From: Syntrophomonas sp. UBA4922
GTDB lineage: Bacteria > Bacillota > Syntrophomonadia > Syntrophomonadales > Syntrophomonadaceae
Reading direction: 5' to 3'
Assembly (NCBI GenBank): GCA_002398825.1
Contig: DHBS01000005.1
Span: forward strand, 113,545 to 165,321
Length of the DNA stretch: 51,777 bases
The stretch's first letter is position 1, and each line of letters begins with the position of its first letter. Positions 22,604-31,261 of this stretch are shown in pieces. The notes under the pieces were generated by a model. It searched no databases. It was not told where the DNA came from and saw only the letters and a list, made by a program, of their open reading frames with translations. The translations under genes were made by a program, and so were the position numbers.

Positions 22604-23572
22604 ATGCCAGAGGAAGTCTTACCGGATATTTATAGAATTGAAGTGCCTTTGCCCAAAAACCCTTTAAAATACACCAATGCCTATCTCATTAAAGGTTCTG
22701 AGCGGCACCTGCTGGTAGATACCGGTTTCAACTGGTCGGAGTGCCTTCAGGCCCTTAAGTCAGGGCTTAAGCTGTTTAATGCCTCACTAGACAAAATTGA
22801 CTTTTTTATAACCCATTTGCATGGCGATCATTCCGGGCTGGTTTATCAGCTTTGTTCCCCGGACGCGCGGGTTTACTGCAGCCGCGTCGATGCCGAACTC
22901 TTGATGGAGACCGCTTCTCCTGCTTATGGGCGGGAATCAGACCGCCTCTATAACCGGCACGGTTTCCCGGCAAATATGCTGGGGAAAGGCTACAACAAGC
23001 GCGACTATATTTCGGGAGAATTCATGAATTATGTTTACCTGAACCCGAAAGACCGTATTTCCGTAGGCTCATATCGCTTTGAAGCCATACTGACGCCGGG
23101 CCACAGCCCGGGGCACCTCTGCCTATATGAACCCTTTCAGCAGATATTGATTTCCGGGGATCATATCCTGGACGATATCACCCCCAACATCACTGCCTGG
23201 CCTAATGTGAACGATTCGCTGGGTTCATATTTAAACAGCCTGGAGCAGATTCAGCAATTGCATGTCAAAATGGTATTGCCCGGTCATCGCAGTTTGATCC
23301 ACAACTGCGCCGCCCGCGTCCGGGAGCTGCAGGAGCACCACCGGGTCAGATTAAATGAAATCATGCAGATTCTGGCCAATGGAGCCCAGACCGCTTATCA
23401 GGTAGCGGGTTCGATGACTTGGGATATGCATTACAAAAACTGGAATGAATCCCCGTTGTTCCAACGCTGGTTTGCCACCGGCGAAGCCATCGCGCACCTG
23501 GAATACCTCCATAATCAAGGCCAGGTAAAAAAGTCTTCTCAAGAGAAACATTGTTTATTCTCTTTACCCTGA
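22604..23572 (+). CDS. MBL-fold metallo-hydrolase
   Basis: This 322-aa metallo-beta-lactamase-fold protein has HLHGDH at residues 71-76, GHSPGH later, SGDH and PGHR, a full set of metal ligands. The C-terminal third (QEHHRVRLNEIMQIL...AHLEYLHNQGQVK) is a winged-helix-like region seen in the LACTB2/ribonuclease-glyoxalase-like subgroup. Substrate is unknown. I chose ATG 22604, which has GGGGAG 7 nt upstream. The in-frame ATG 22526 would put an AT-rich promoter-like stretch inside the gene. It is divergent from dacF and followed by a small anchored protein gene. Confidence 0.82.
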   Translation: MPEEVLPDIYRIEVPLPKNPLKYTNAYLIKGSERHLLVDTGFNWSECLQALKSGLKLFNASLDKIDFFITHLHGDHSGLVYQLCSPDARVYCSRVDAELLMETASPAYGRESDRLYNRHGFPANMLGKGYNKRDYISGEFMNYVYLNPKDRISVGSYRFEAILTPGHSPGHLCLYEPFQQILISGDHILDDITPNITAWPNVNDSLGSYLNSLEQIQQLHVKMVLPGHRSLIHNCAARVRELQEHHRVRLNEIMQILANGAQTAYQVAGSMTWDMHYKNWNESPLFQRWFATGEAIAHLEYLHNQGQVKKSSQEKHCLFSLP

Positions 23573-23676
23573 TACAGTGGCAAGAAATTTCTTGGCCAAG
23601 CGGCCGGTCAAGGAGCGGTTAAGCCGGGATATTGTCAATTCCCCCATTCCAGGGAGGGAAGGAAGGAGCGATAATA

Positions 23677-24105
23677 TTGAAGTATTTTGCTGTTGCCGTA
23701 CTGGCCATCTTTGTGATCCTGGCTCTGTGTTTGGGACGGCCTGCCTTCCGCGAGGAAACCCGCATCAGGAATCACGCCGATCCCATTGCAGAGCAGATGT
23801 TAATGGCGCTCTCACAAAATGATTACCAGAATTTCTCGCTGCACTTTGACGAGCATATGAGAAATACGGTGTCTGAGGCCGAGTTTGATCAGTTCAGCCA
23901 AGACATAACCCAAAGCTATGGGGTTTATCAATCAAAAAGCCATTTCAGCACCACAGTCTATCCGCAGACCAGCATGGTGAAATATATTGCCCAATTCAGC
24001 AATGTCAGTGGTGGAATAGACGTAACCATTGAATTTTCCAAAACCGAGGGTTCAGATTCAGTACATGGATTCAGCGTGGTTCAGGCCGGGTGGCTGACCC
24101 GGTAA
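23677..24105 (+). CDS. membrane-anchored DUF3887-like small protein
   Basis: The 142-aa product has one N-terminal hydrophobic segment (residues 2-20), which is a signal anchor. An extracytoplasmic domain of alternating helix and strands follows: ADPIAEQMLMALSQNDYQNF, FDEHMRNTVSEAEFDQF, then strands ending HGFSVVQAGW. That shape resembles the NTF2-like DUF3887 domain of Firmicute proteins. The best start is TTG 23677, 8 nt after GGAAGGAG; ATG 23632 has none and begins before that site. Function is unknown. It follows the MBL gene by about 100 bp. Confidence 0.65.
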   Translation: MKYFAVAVLAIFVILALCLGRPAFREETRIRNHADPIAEQMLMALSQNDYQNFSLHFDEHMRNTVSEAEFDQFSQDITQSYGVYQSKSHFSTTVYPQTSMVKYIAQFSNVSGGIDVTIEFSKTEGSDSVHGFSVVQAGWLTR

Positions 24106-24134
24106 TCCTGGCTTCGGGGGTAAACCCGCCGCGT

Positions 24135-25241
24135 CTAACCCAGGCTGAGCCTGAATATATCAACCACATCCTCATCCCGGGGCTGAACCACATTATTGCG
24201 GATATTTTTAGCTCGCAAGCAAATCTCCACGAAGTCCTGCTTTTCCTGCTCACTGCAATAGGGCGGTTCACCTGCCAGCTGCTGCATGGTTGCGGCAAAA
24301 TGCGCTTCATCATCAAAACCGGACGCATCAAGCACCGCCTGCGCCCGAGCCCCGGCCTTGCTGTTGAGATTGAAATGCAGGTAAGCGGGCAGGAGCAGCC
24401 CATTGGCGCGTCCGTGAGGCATATCTTTGAAATAGGTGAGGGCATAACCCAGGGCGTGAGGAATGGAGGTGCCGGTCTGGCTGATCACCATGCCGGCTAA
24501 AACCGATCCGTAAGAGAGCGCTTCCCGCTCCTCCGCAGCAGGAATATCCTTTGAACATAAGCGGCGCAGCTGCTCCCCCAGGATGCGCAAAGACTCTTCA
24601 GCCAATCGGTCGCTGAAGGGGTTGGCTTTAAGGCTTAAATATCCTTCCAGGGCGTGTGAATAAGCATCCATAGCAGTATCCACCGTGATGTGGCGGGGCA
24701 GGGTCGCACAATAATCAGGATCCACCAGGGCCAGGGCGGGATACAGCAAAGGGCTGGAAAGATTGCGCTTGCTTTGTATCTTGGGATAGGTGAGGATACT
24801 GTACGGAGTTACCTCCGATCCGGTTCCGGCAGTAGTCGGAACCGCAACTGTAGGCAAGGCTGCGGTGAACTCCGCAGCAAACAAGCTTTCATCGTCCAAA
24901 TCATTGACTGCCAGAACGGCAATAGCTTTGGCTGCGTCCAGCGGAGATCCGCCGCCGACGGCGATCACCACATCAGCCTTAACCTCTCTGGCCAGTTGCG
25001 CTCCGGCCCGCACCGTTTCCAGATTCGGATTGGCTTCAACCTGGTCAAAAATCTGGCAACCCAGGCCGGCTCTGCTCAGAGCCTCCTGCACATCCCCAAG
25101 AGATCCGTTGAGCCGGCTGGACCTCCCTTCACCTGTCACTAACAAGGCCATGTGCCCCAGTTCCGCAAGCCCGGAGGCCTGCTCAGCTACTACTCCCCTG
25201 CCGAAAAAAATCCGGGTCGGGTTAAACCATTGCCAGTACAA
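24135..25241 (-). CDS. iron-containing alcohol dehydrogenase
   Basis: The 368-aa type III dehydrogenase opens YWQWFNPTRIFFGRGV and has the NAD(P) loop GGGSPLDAAKAIAV. The Fe ligands are visible: Asp in DTAMDAYSHALEGYLS and His in the same run and in IPHALGYALTYFKDMPHG. It oxidises or reduces primary alcohols and aldehydes; substrate is open. Start choice: TTG 25241 is 6 nt after GAGGTG; GTG 25250 lies on that site. It follows pdp by about 65 bp, so it may share the deoB-pdp transcript. Confidence 0.88.
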   Translation of the reverse strand: MYWQWFNPTRIFFGRGVVAEQASGLAELGHMALLVTGEGRSSRLNGSLGDVQEALSRAGLGCQIFDQVEANPNLETVRAGAQLAREVKADVVIAVGGGSPLDAAKAIAVLAVNDLDDESLFAAEFTAALPTVAVPTTAGTGSEVTPYSILTYPKIQSKRNLSSPLLYPALALVDPDYCATLPRHITVDTAMDAYSHALEGYLSLKANPFSDRLAEESLRILGEQLRRLCSKDIPAAEEREALSYGSVLAGMVISQTGTSIPHALGYALTYFKDMPHGRANGLLLPAYLHFNLNSKAGARAQAVLDASGFDDEAHFAATMQQLAGEPPYCSEQEKQDFVEICLRAKNIRNNVVQPRDEDVVDIFRLSLG

Positions 25242-25306
25242 TGCTATCACCTCTTGCTTATTTTGTAGAAAAACGACTTGTTTATTATTCTGCGATAATT
25301 ATTCAA

Positions 25307-26617
25307 TCATTCTCCCCGAATAACATCGAAAATCAACGGGGTTAACGGCAAAGCCTGGCTGCCGATCCGGTAAGCCCGGGCCAGTAATTCCTGAGCTGCC
25401 GTCATCCGCTCCGGGCGGTTGTAATGCATGATTGCCAGGGGTTCGCCGGCCTCTGCCTTATCTCCGCATTTTTTCAAGAGTTCCACCCCTACGGCATGGT
25501 CAATGACGTCATTCAGACTCTCCCGCCCTGCTCCCAGGTGCATAGCTGCCCGTCCGACTGCAAACGCATCGATACGCTGTATAAAACCGCTCCGGTCCGC
25601 ACACACGGCCTGTTTGAAGCCGGCCTCCGGCAGGCCAAAGCCGGGGCTTTTTTCATCCCAGCTCCCGCCCTGCCAGGCGATGATCTGGCCCAGCTTATCC
25701 GCAGCCTTTCCAGAGCTTAAAGTATCCCGGGCCAACCTCCGCGCGGCCTCGAGGCTGTCTGCCTTCTGCCCCAGGAAAATCATCTCTGCGGCCAGATATA
25801 CGGAAATCTCGGTCAGATCCTGGGGCCCCCGGCCCTGTAAAGTATCCATGGCCTCCCTTACTTCAAGGGCATTCCCTACCATATTCCCCAGTGGCTGTTC
25901 CATATCTGTCAAAACTGCCACCATCTTCCTGCCGGCCCCCTGACCGATAGCCACCATTGCCTCTGCCAGGGCCCGGGCGGAGCCGACCTCTTTCATGAAA
26001 GCCCCCTGCCCTACCTTGACGTCCAGGACAATAGCGGCTGCGCCGGAAGCCAGCTTCTTGCTCATTATGCTGGAGGCGATGAGAGGGATGCTCTCTACAG
26101 TAGCGGTCAGATCGCGAATAGCATAGAGGCGTTTGTCGGCCGGCACCAAATTGCCTGATTGCGAAATAACAGCCGCATGCAAACAGTTGACCTGCTCGAT
26201 AAACTCTTCATAGCCTTTTTCCACCCGGAATCCGGGAATCGACTCAAATTTGTCAATGGTGCCGCCGGTGTGGCCCAGGCCTCGTCCGGACATTTTGGCA
26301 ACCGGCACCCCGGCTGCGGCGGCTACCGGAATGGCCACCAGCGTGGTCTTGTCGCCTACGCCGCCGGTACTGTGTTTATCTACAGTGATGCCTTTGACAG
26401 GCGACAAATCCATGCTGTCGCCGGAGCGCGCCATAGCCAGGGCCAGCCAGGTGGTCTCATCACTGTCCATTCCTTGAAAATAAACGGCCATAGCCCAGGC
26501 AGAAATCTGGTAATCCGGCATGCTCCCATCGCTTATACCTTTGACGACCACATTGATCTCAGCCTCACTGAGCTTTGATCCATCGCGTTTTTTCATTATT
26601 AAGTCCTGGTAATTCAT
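25307..26617 (-). CDS. pdp: pyrimidine-nucleoside phosphorylase
   Basis: This 436-aa enzyme cleaves uridine and thymidine to base and (deoxy)ribose-1-phosphate. DKHSTGGVGDKTTL and KMSGRGLGHTGGT are the phosphate and pyrimidine site motifs, and RDLTATVESIPLIASSIMSKK is typical. Length (about 434 aa) and motifs fit the Firmicute Pdp rather than proteobacterial DeoA. Its ATG overlaps the deoB stop by 4 bp, so the two are coupled, and deoB can convert the product. It takes the place of the purine phosphorylase gene that stands beside drm and xerD in Bacillus. Confidence 0.94.
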   Translation of the reverse strand: MNYQDLIMKKRDGSKLSEAEINVVVKGISDGSMPDYQISAWAMAVYFQGMDSDETTWLALAMARSGDSMDLSPVKGITVDKHSTGGVGDKTTLVAIPVAAAAGVPVAKMSGRGLGHTGGTIDKFESIPGFRVEKGYEEFIEQVNCLHAAVISQSGNLVPADKRLYAIRDLTATVESIPLIASSIMSKKLASGAAAIVLDVKVGQGAFMKEVGSARALAEAMVAIGQGAGRKMVAVLTDMEQPLGNMVGNALEVREAMDTLQGRGPQDLTEISVYLAAEMIFLGQKADSLEAARRLARDTLSSGKAADKLGQIIAWQGGSWDEKSPGFGLPEAGFKQAVCADRSGFIQRIDAFAVGRAAMHLGAGRESLNDVIDHAVGVELLKKCGDKAEAGEPLAIMHYNRPERMTAAQELLARAYRIGSQALPLTPLIFDVIRGE

Positions 26618-27792
26618 GACAACCCTTTCAATTCCTTATAAAAACTTCGGCCGGCCAACCCTTGAACCGGTATCTCCAGGTGTTCGGCTATGGTCTGGCC
26701 TACATCGCTAAACCCGCGCCGCCGCCCTAGCTCCACCCCTCCGGGGAAGGCGGGCCCATATACCAGCAAAGGCACATATTCCCGGGAATGATCGGTACTG
26801 GGTGTAGTGGGATCATTGCCGTGATCAGCCGTAATGATCAGAAGATCCTCCCGGTGCATCAACTGCATAATCTCTGCCAGGGCTTCATCGAACAGGGTCA
26901 ATGCCTGGGCATATCCCGACACATTATTCCTATGCCCGTAAACCTGGTCAAAATCGAGCAGGTTGGCAAAAATCAGACTGCTGTCCGCCTCGCCCAGGGC
27001 TGATTTGAGCAACTCGATGCCGTCTTCATTACAAGTGGTGGGACGGCTGTCGCTGACCCCGCGCCCCCCGAATAAATCCTTAATCTTGCCTATGCCGACC
27101 ACCCTGCCGCCGGCTTCTTCAATAAAGTCCAGTATATTCCTGGGAGGGACTAAAGAATAGTCATGACGGTTGCTGGTACGTTGCAAGCTCCCGGGTTGTC
27201 CAATGAAAGGGCGGGCGATGACCCGGCCTACGGCATGCTCGCCTTGCAGCAATTCCCGGGCAGTCTTGCACATGGCATACAGTTCCTCCACGGGAATTAC
27301 ATCCTCATGGGCGGCTATCTGAAACACGCTGTCGGCAGAGGTATAAACGATGGGACAGCCGGTTTTTATGTGTTGGTCCCCCAGGCGTTCGATGATTTCG
27401 GTGCCGGATGCGACAACATTGCCCAAACTCTTGCGCCCGGTCTGCTCTTCAAATGATTTGATAATCTCTTCCGGGAACCCTTTCCCATAGGTGGGAAACG
27501 GCTGGCTCAAGACCACTCCCATAATCTCCCAATGCCCGGTAGTGCTGTCTTTTCCTTTAGACAACGGCTCCATAAACCCATAAGCCCCAATCGGTGCGGG
27601 TTGAGCGCTCACCCCCGGTATCCTGGCCAGATGCCCCAGTCCCAGGCTGGCCATATTGGGAAGTGCCAATCCATTCAGCACCGCAGCAGTATTGACCAGC
27701 GAGTTACTGCCCTCATCTCCGTACAGGGCAGCATCCGGAGCGGCGCCAATCCCAACCCCGTCCAGGATAATCAGTATAGCCCTTCTCTTCAT
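26614..27792 (-). CDS. deoB: phosphopentomutase
   Basis: The 392-aa alkaline-phosphatase-fold enzyme interconverts ribose-1- and ribose-5-phosphate (and the deoxy forms). Metal ligands lie in ILDGVGIGAAPDA at the start and TADHGNDPTTPSTDHSREYVPLL near the end; STTGHWE carries the nucleophile Thr. AAGGAGG precedes the ATG. It lies between xerD and pdp, matching the drm position in Bacillus. Together with Pdp it channels nucleosides to pentose phosphates. Confidence 0.96.
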   Translation of the reverse strand: MKRRAILIILDGVGIGAAPDAALYGDEGSNSLVNTAAVLNGLALPNMASLGLGHLARIPGVSAQPAPIGAYGFMEPLSKGKDSTTGHWEIMGVVLSQPFPTYGKGFPEEIIKSFEEQTGRKSLGNVVASGTEIIERLGDQHIKTGCPIVYTSADSVFQIAAHEDVIPVEELYAMCKTARELLQGEHAVGRVIARPFIGQPGSLQRTSNRHDYSLVPPRNILDFIEEAGGRVVGIGKIKDLFGGRGVSDSRPTTCNEDGIELLKSALGEADSSLIFANLLDFDQVYGHRNNVSGYAQALTLFDEALAEIMQLMHREDLLIITADHGNDPTTPSTDHSREYVPLLVYGPAFPGGVELGRRRGFSDVGQTIAEHLEIPVQGLAGRSFYKELKGLS

Positions 27793-27898
27793 TGCAAACC
27801 TCCTTGGTCGGTCTCAATATTATCAACCTGTCGTATAATGCCATGAATTATGATCATAGCTTACCCCAAATGAACCTGAGCATTAAGAGGGGTAAGCA

Positions 27899-28789
27899 TC
27901 AGGCGCGGGGATGATAAAGCTGATACACCTCAAGAAGCCGGGAGCGGGTCAGATGGGTGTAGATCTGCGTGGTGGAAATGTCAGCGTGGCCCAGCATTTC
28001 CTGTACAGAACGCAAATCCGCCCCGTTTTCCAAAAGGTGGGTGGCAAAGGAATGACGCAGGGTATGGGGGGTGATATCCTTGTCCAGGCCGGCTTTCTGC
28101 GCATATCCGCTCAGAATTTTAAAGTAACCCTGCCGGCTCATACTGCTGCCGCGGGCATTGAGGAACAGGGTGTGCTGTCTAAGATTTTTGAGCAAAAGCG
28201 GGCGGCCGTGCGCCAGGTAATGTTCCACCCAGCGGAGGGCGCTGCCGTTTACGGGAACAATCCGTTCTTTGCGGCCTTTGCCCAGACAGCGCAAAAAACC
28301 TGCAGTTAAGTTGATATCGTTGACCTCCAGGGCCAGCATTTCGGACACCCGTATCCCGGTGCCGTACATTAATTCCAGCATAGCCCGGTCCCGCAAACCG
28401 CGTGGTATGGCCACCGGCGGGATCTCCATCAGGCGGTCTACTTCGGATACCGTAAGAACCCGGGGCAAATGGCGTTTGATACGCGGGTTTTCTAAATCCA
28501 GGGCAGCATTATGGGTTATCAGCCCCTCCAGGATAAGAAACTTGAAAAAGCCTTTGATGCTGGAAAGGCTGCGGGCAATGGTGGAATGAGCCTGACCCTT
28601 ATCCAGCTGCCAGGTCAAAAAAGCCATGATATCCTGTTTATTAAGCTCAACCGGATCAACGCTCCGACCAGTACTTTCGAGAAAAGCATACAATTTGGTA
28701 AGGTCGCGCCGATAGGCTTCCCGGCTGTTGAGTGACAAACCTTTCTCATAGTCAAGGTATTCAATAAAAGCTTCAAGGCAGGTTAACAT
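27899..28789 (-). CDS. xerD: tyrosine recombinase XerD
   Basis: The 296-aa site-specific recombinase resolves chromosome dimers at dif with XerC. All catalytic residues are visible: Arg147 (GTGIRVSEML), Lys171 (GKGRKERIVP), His242 and Arg245 (PHTLRHSFATH), His268 (LGHADIS) and Tyr277 (IYTHL). ATG 28789 gives exactly the Bacillus XerD length, and its N-terminus aligns residue for residue (LEAFIEYLDYEKGLS); ATG 28807 would add six residues. No strong ribosome binding site is seen for either. Its place beside deoB and near spoIIM is the conserved one. Confidence 0.93.
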   Translation of the reverse strand: MLTCLEAFIEYLDYEKGLSLNSREAYRRDLTKLYAFLESTGRSVDPVELNKQDIMAFLTWQLDKGQAHSTIARSLSSIKGFFKFLILEGLITHNAALDLENPRIKRHLPRVLTVSEVDRLMEIPPVAIPRGLRDRAMLELMYGTGIRVSEMLALEVNDINLTAGFLRCLGKGRKERIVPVNGSALRWVEHYLAHGRPLLLKNLRQHTLFLNARGSSMSRQGYFKILSGYAQKAGLDKDITPHTLRHSFATHLLENGADLRSVQEMLGHADISTTQIYTHLTRSRLLEVYQLYHPRA

Positions 28790-28853
28790 GGCCCAAGTTT
28801 CTTTCATTTTTTTATTCTATTAGACATCTTTAAAAACTTTTCCTGCACCTCCT

Positions 28854-29114
28854 CTATTCCTCATAGTAAAATTCCTGCAGTTTAAAGACAAACTGATCCA
28901 CCAGCTGCTGGAACCTGGAATTCTTTTCGCCGTTTTCCACCCTCATAGGATTCCCGCTGGGCTGTTCATCCTGGAACCAGGTGCTTATAACCGGAACCTG
29001 TTCATAGAGGAGACCGGTCACCAGCGGCATGGCAGCGGCAAAGACTGCAATTAAAGCGATTACAGCGAGAATTTTGACCAATTTCTTTTTCCAATTTCCG
29101 ACCAGAATAACCAA
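28854..29114 (-). CDS. small membrane-anchored protein at the YqzK position
   Basis: This 86-aa protein has a basic start (WKKKLVK), one transmembrane helix (about residues 13-35) and a hydrophilic tail with a Phe/Tyr-rich amphipathic helix (QQLVDQFVFKLQEFYYEE). TTG 29114 is 6 nt after GGGAGGTG and fits better than GTG 29123. In Bacillus a DUF4227 protein (YqzK) lies between spoIIM/fur and xerD; position and topology match, but I cannot confirm homology by eye. It follows spoIIM by 15 bp, so it is likely co-expressed. Confidence 0.6.
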   Translation of the reverse strand: MVILVGNWKKKLVKILAVIALIAVFAAAMPLVTGLLYEQVPVISTWFQDEQPSGNPMRVENGEKNSRFQQLVDQFVFKLQEFYYEE

Positions 29115-29129
29115 TTCAGACACCTCCCA

Positions 29130-29738
29130 TTATTTTATAAAGCTATGTAAAAGCCAGGGTACCAGGTAGGCTTCAATAAAGGCCCCCAGCATAAATACCA
29201 GCATCAGGACGCCGAACAGCGAGGTATATCCCAAAAGGCTAACCCCTAAGGGGGCTTTGCGGTAGCTGCGCCCCCGCACGATATACAGCGAGAAGTTTAC
29301 CGCCACAACGGACACGATCAGCAAAACCGGAATATAGATGAGGTTTTGCGGCAGAAGTGAGATAAAGGTTAATAATACCCCCTGACCGGCCTTTTCCTGA
29401 AACAGAAACCCCACCGTGAATCCCAGCGAAAAGCCCCGCATGAAGATCACCGCCAGGATAAGGGGGATGCCTATCACCGTCAGTCCCAAGGCCCAGATGG
29501 CCAGCATAAACCGGCCCTGATTGATCAAAGCGCTGACAAAAACGGTGGGGCCGTATACTCCTTCCTGGCCCCCCAGATAGAGATCGATCATTTGCAGCAG
29601 CCGCTCTCGGACCGCTCCGTCCAGGTCGCCCACTTTGAAGGCTCCCATGATTAATCCCAACGTAAAAAGCGCTACCACCATGCAGTACTGGATGCGGTTT
29701 TCGCGAAAATGCTCTTTTAATTTAAAACGTAAGTTCAT
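29130..29738 (-). CDS. spoIIM: stage II sporulation protein M
   Basis: The 202-aa polytopic protein has the N-terminal FRENRIQYCMVVALFTLGLIMGA helix and about five transmembrane spans with FVSALINQGRFMLAIWALGLTVIGIPLIL and VLLTFISLLPQNLIYIP, the marks of SpoIIM. It is part of the mother-cell DMP complex with SpoIID and SpoIIP, which degrades septal peptidoglycan for engulfment. GGGAG precedes the ATG. It precedes the xerD cluster as in Bacillus. The gap 29739-29832 ahead of it should hold a mother-cell promoter; I could not assign a convincing sigma-E site. Confidence 0.93.
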   Translation of the reverse strand: MNLRFKLKEHFRENRIQYCMVVALFTLGLIMGAFKVGDLDGAVRERLLQMIDLYLGGQEGVYGPTVFVSALINQGRFMLAIWALGLTVIGIPLILAVIFMRGFSLGFTVGFLFQEKAGQGVLLTFISLLPQNLIYIPVLLIVSVVAVNFSLYIVRGRSYRKAPLGVSLLGYTSLFGVLMLVFMLGAFIEAYLVPWLLHSFIK

Positions 29739-29832
29739 GCACTAATCTCCCTGGCGAGGCATTTTCCGTGGCATATAAATTGGCAGCCAAGCATGGCCTG
29801 TAACAATAATATTTTAGCCATGGTAACTTTAT

Positions 29833-29870
29833 GCAAAAAGAAAAAGGCCTGAGATGTCGATTCTCAAGCC
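29833..29870 (-). terminator. intrinsic terminator of the nudF-endoQ-pyrophosphatase operon
   Basis: On the minus strand a 9-bp stem (GGCTTGAGA / TCTCAGGCC, 7-nt loop, one G-U) runs into TTTTTCTTTTT, 39 bp past the pyrophosphatase stop. Confidence 0.85.
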
Positions 29871-29908
29871 CCCGGCAGGTACTGTTCATTTTCGGTTTTC
29901 GAAATGCT

Positions 29909-31261
29909 CTATACGATTTGTTTTTGCCTGATATGCTGAATGATAACCGGAACCACCTGCTTCTTCCTGGACATTACCCCGTCCAGTGCCATTACCCCCT
30001 GTTGGGCCTGGCTTTGAAAAGCGGCTTCCAACAATATGGCTTGCGGACCCGCGATGAGCAGCTCGGTGCATTCCTCCAGAATAGCGGTGACCATCAAACA
30101 CATGAAATCATAGCCGCGGGACTGGCACAGTGCCTCCATAGCCCGGCGCAGTTCCTGCTGACGGTGGTGCAGCTGGTGCAGCTCCAGGGTCTCGATTTGA
30201 GCGATGGCGAAGAGCAGGTGATCCTGTTGATATTCCTTTAAATCAGAGGTTATCATGCTGAGCTCATCCTGTTCGTCAAAATGCCTTCCCTTTTCCAGGA
30301 TGGTTTTTCCCCATTGCAGCCCGTTCAGTCCCGCTATTTGCTCCAGTTGCCGGGCGATCTTGCGGTCTTTTTCCGTGGTAGTGGGCGATTTGAACAACAT
30401 GGTATCGGTCATGATGCCGGCCAGCATCAAACTCGCGTAGCTCTTGTCGCAAGGCACCCGGCTATTAAAGAAATGCTCGGCAACCAAGGTACAGGTCGAC
30501 CCGACCGGCTGATTATAAAAATATATCGGGGACAGGGTCTGCAGATCGCCCACCCGGTGATGGTCGATAATCTCTACGATCTCTGCTTCTTCAATCCCGT
30601 CAATGGCTTGTTTGCTCTCATTATGATCCACCAGAATGAGCTGCTTGCGGCGCATGGCCAAAAGGTTGTAGCGCGAGATCATGCCCAGGAAGCGGTGCTG
30701 TTCGCCTACTACCGGATAATTGCGGAAACGGGTGCTCAACATACTCCTTTTGATCTCTTCAATGGTATCGTCGTGTTCGAAAAGAACCAGATCCTGGCTT
30801 TTCATCACCTCACCCACCCGCAAGGCCAGGAGTCGGCTCAGCACTGCCGGAGTTTCTGCAATATCGATGCCCGAACCCAACTGCTCCAGGAACAGCAGGG
30901 CCATATCGCCGATGGTAACCAGGCCTAGAAACTTGGCATCCTCATCTACCACCGGAACGGTTTTGATATTCTGCTCACGCATCAATTTGCCCAGTGTCGT
31001 CAGATCAACATCAGCCCTGGTAGTGGTTATGGGCTTGCTGTCCAGAAGATCCTCGGCAATGGTTCCCACACTGGCCAGCTCCAGGGGTCTTTCTATACGC
31101 AGTTGCTGCAGGACGAATTCGCTTTCGCTGTTGATCGACCCGGCCGCTGCGGGAATATGAGGCTGGGTTCCGCCATGATTCTTAAAGCAGGCGTAGCTTA
31201 TAGCTGCGGCGATGGAATCAACGTCCGGGTTTTTGTGTCCTATTACGTATACAGGTTTAAT
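29909..31261 (-). CDS. CBS-domain manganese-dependent inorganic pyrophosphatase, ATT start
   Basis: This family II pyrophosphatase (450 aa) hydrolyses PPi using Mn2+/Co2+. The catalytic N-terminal motif VIGHKNPDVDS (His9, Asp13, Asp15) is followed by two CBS domains (about residues 65-200) that bind adenine nucleotides as regulators, without the DRTGG domain. The DHH motif at 233-235 and a DHHA2 domain come after. The frame back to the first motif has no ATG, GTG or TTG after the in-frame TGA. The only sensible start is ATT 31261, with AAAGGAG 9 nt upstream and overlapping the endoQ stop (ATTAA). The next standard start, GTG 31069, would delete catalytic residues. A sequencing indel is the alternative. 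Confidence 0.85.
   Translation of the reverse strand: MKPVYVIGHKNPDVDSIAAAISYACFKNHGGTQPHIPAAAGSINSESEFVLQQLRIERPLELASVGTIAEDLLDSKPITTTRADVDLTTLGKLMREQNIKTVPVVDEDAKFLGLVTIGDMALLFLEQLGSGIDIAETPAVLSRLLALRVGEVMKSQDLVLFEHDDTIEEIKRSMLSTRFRNYPVVGEQHRFLGMISRYNLLAMRRKQLILVDHNESKQAIDGIEEAEIVEIIDHHRVGDLQTLSPIYFYNQPVGSTCTLVAEHFFNSRVPCDKSYASLMLAGIMTDTMLFKSPTTTEKDRKIARQLEQIAGLNGLQWGKTILEKGRHFDEQDELSMITSDLKEYQQDHLLFAIAQIETLELHQLHHRQQELRRAMEALCQSRGYDFMCLMVTAILEECTELLIAGPQAILLEAAFQSQAQQGVMALDGVMSRKKQVVPVIIQHIRQKQIV

Noticed and set aside
29770..29825. sigma-E promoter for spoIIM
   Set aside because: AATATT and CATGCTT occur, but spacing (12) and -10 sequence are too far from the consensus to claim.
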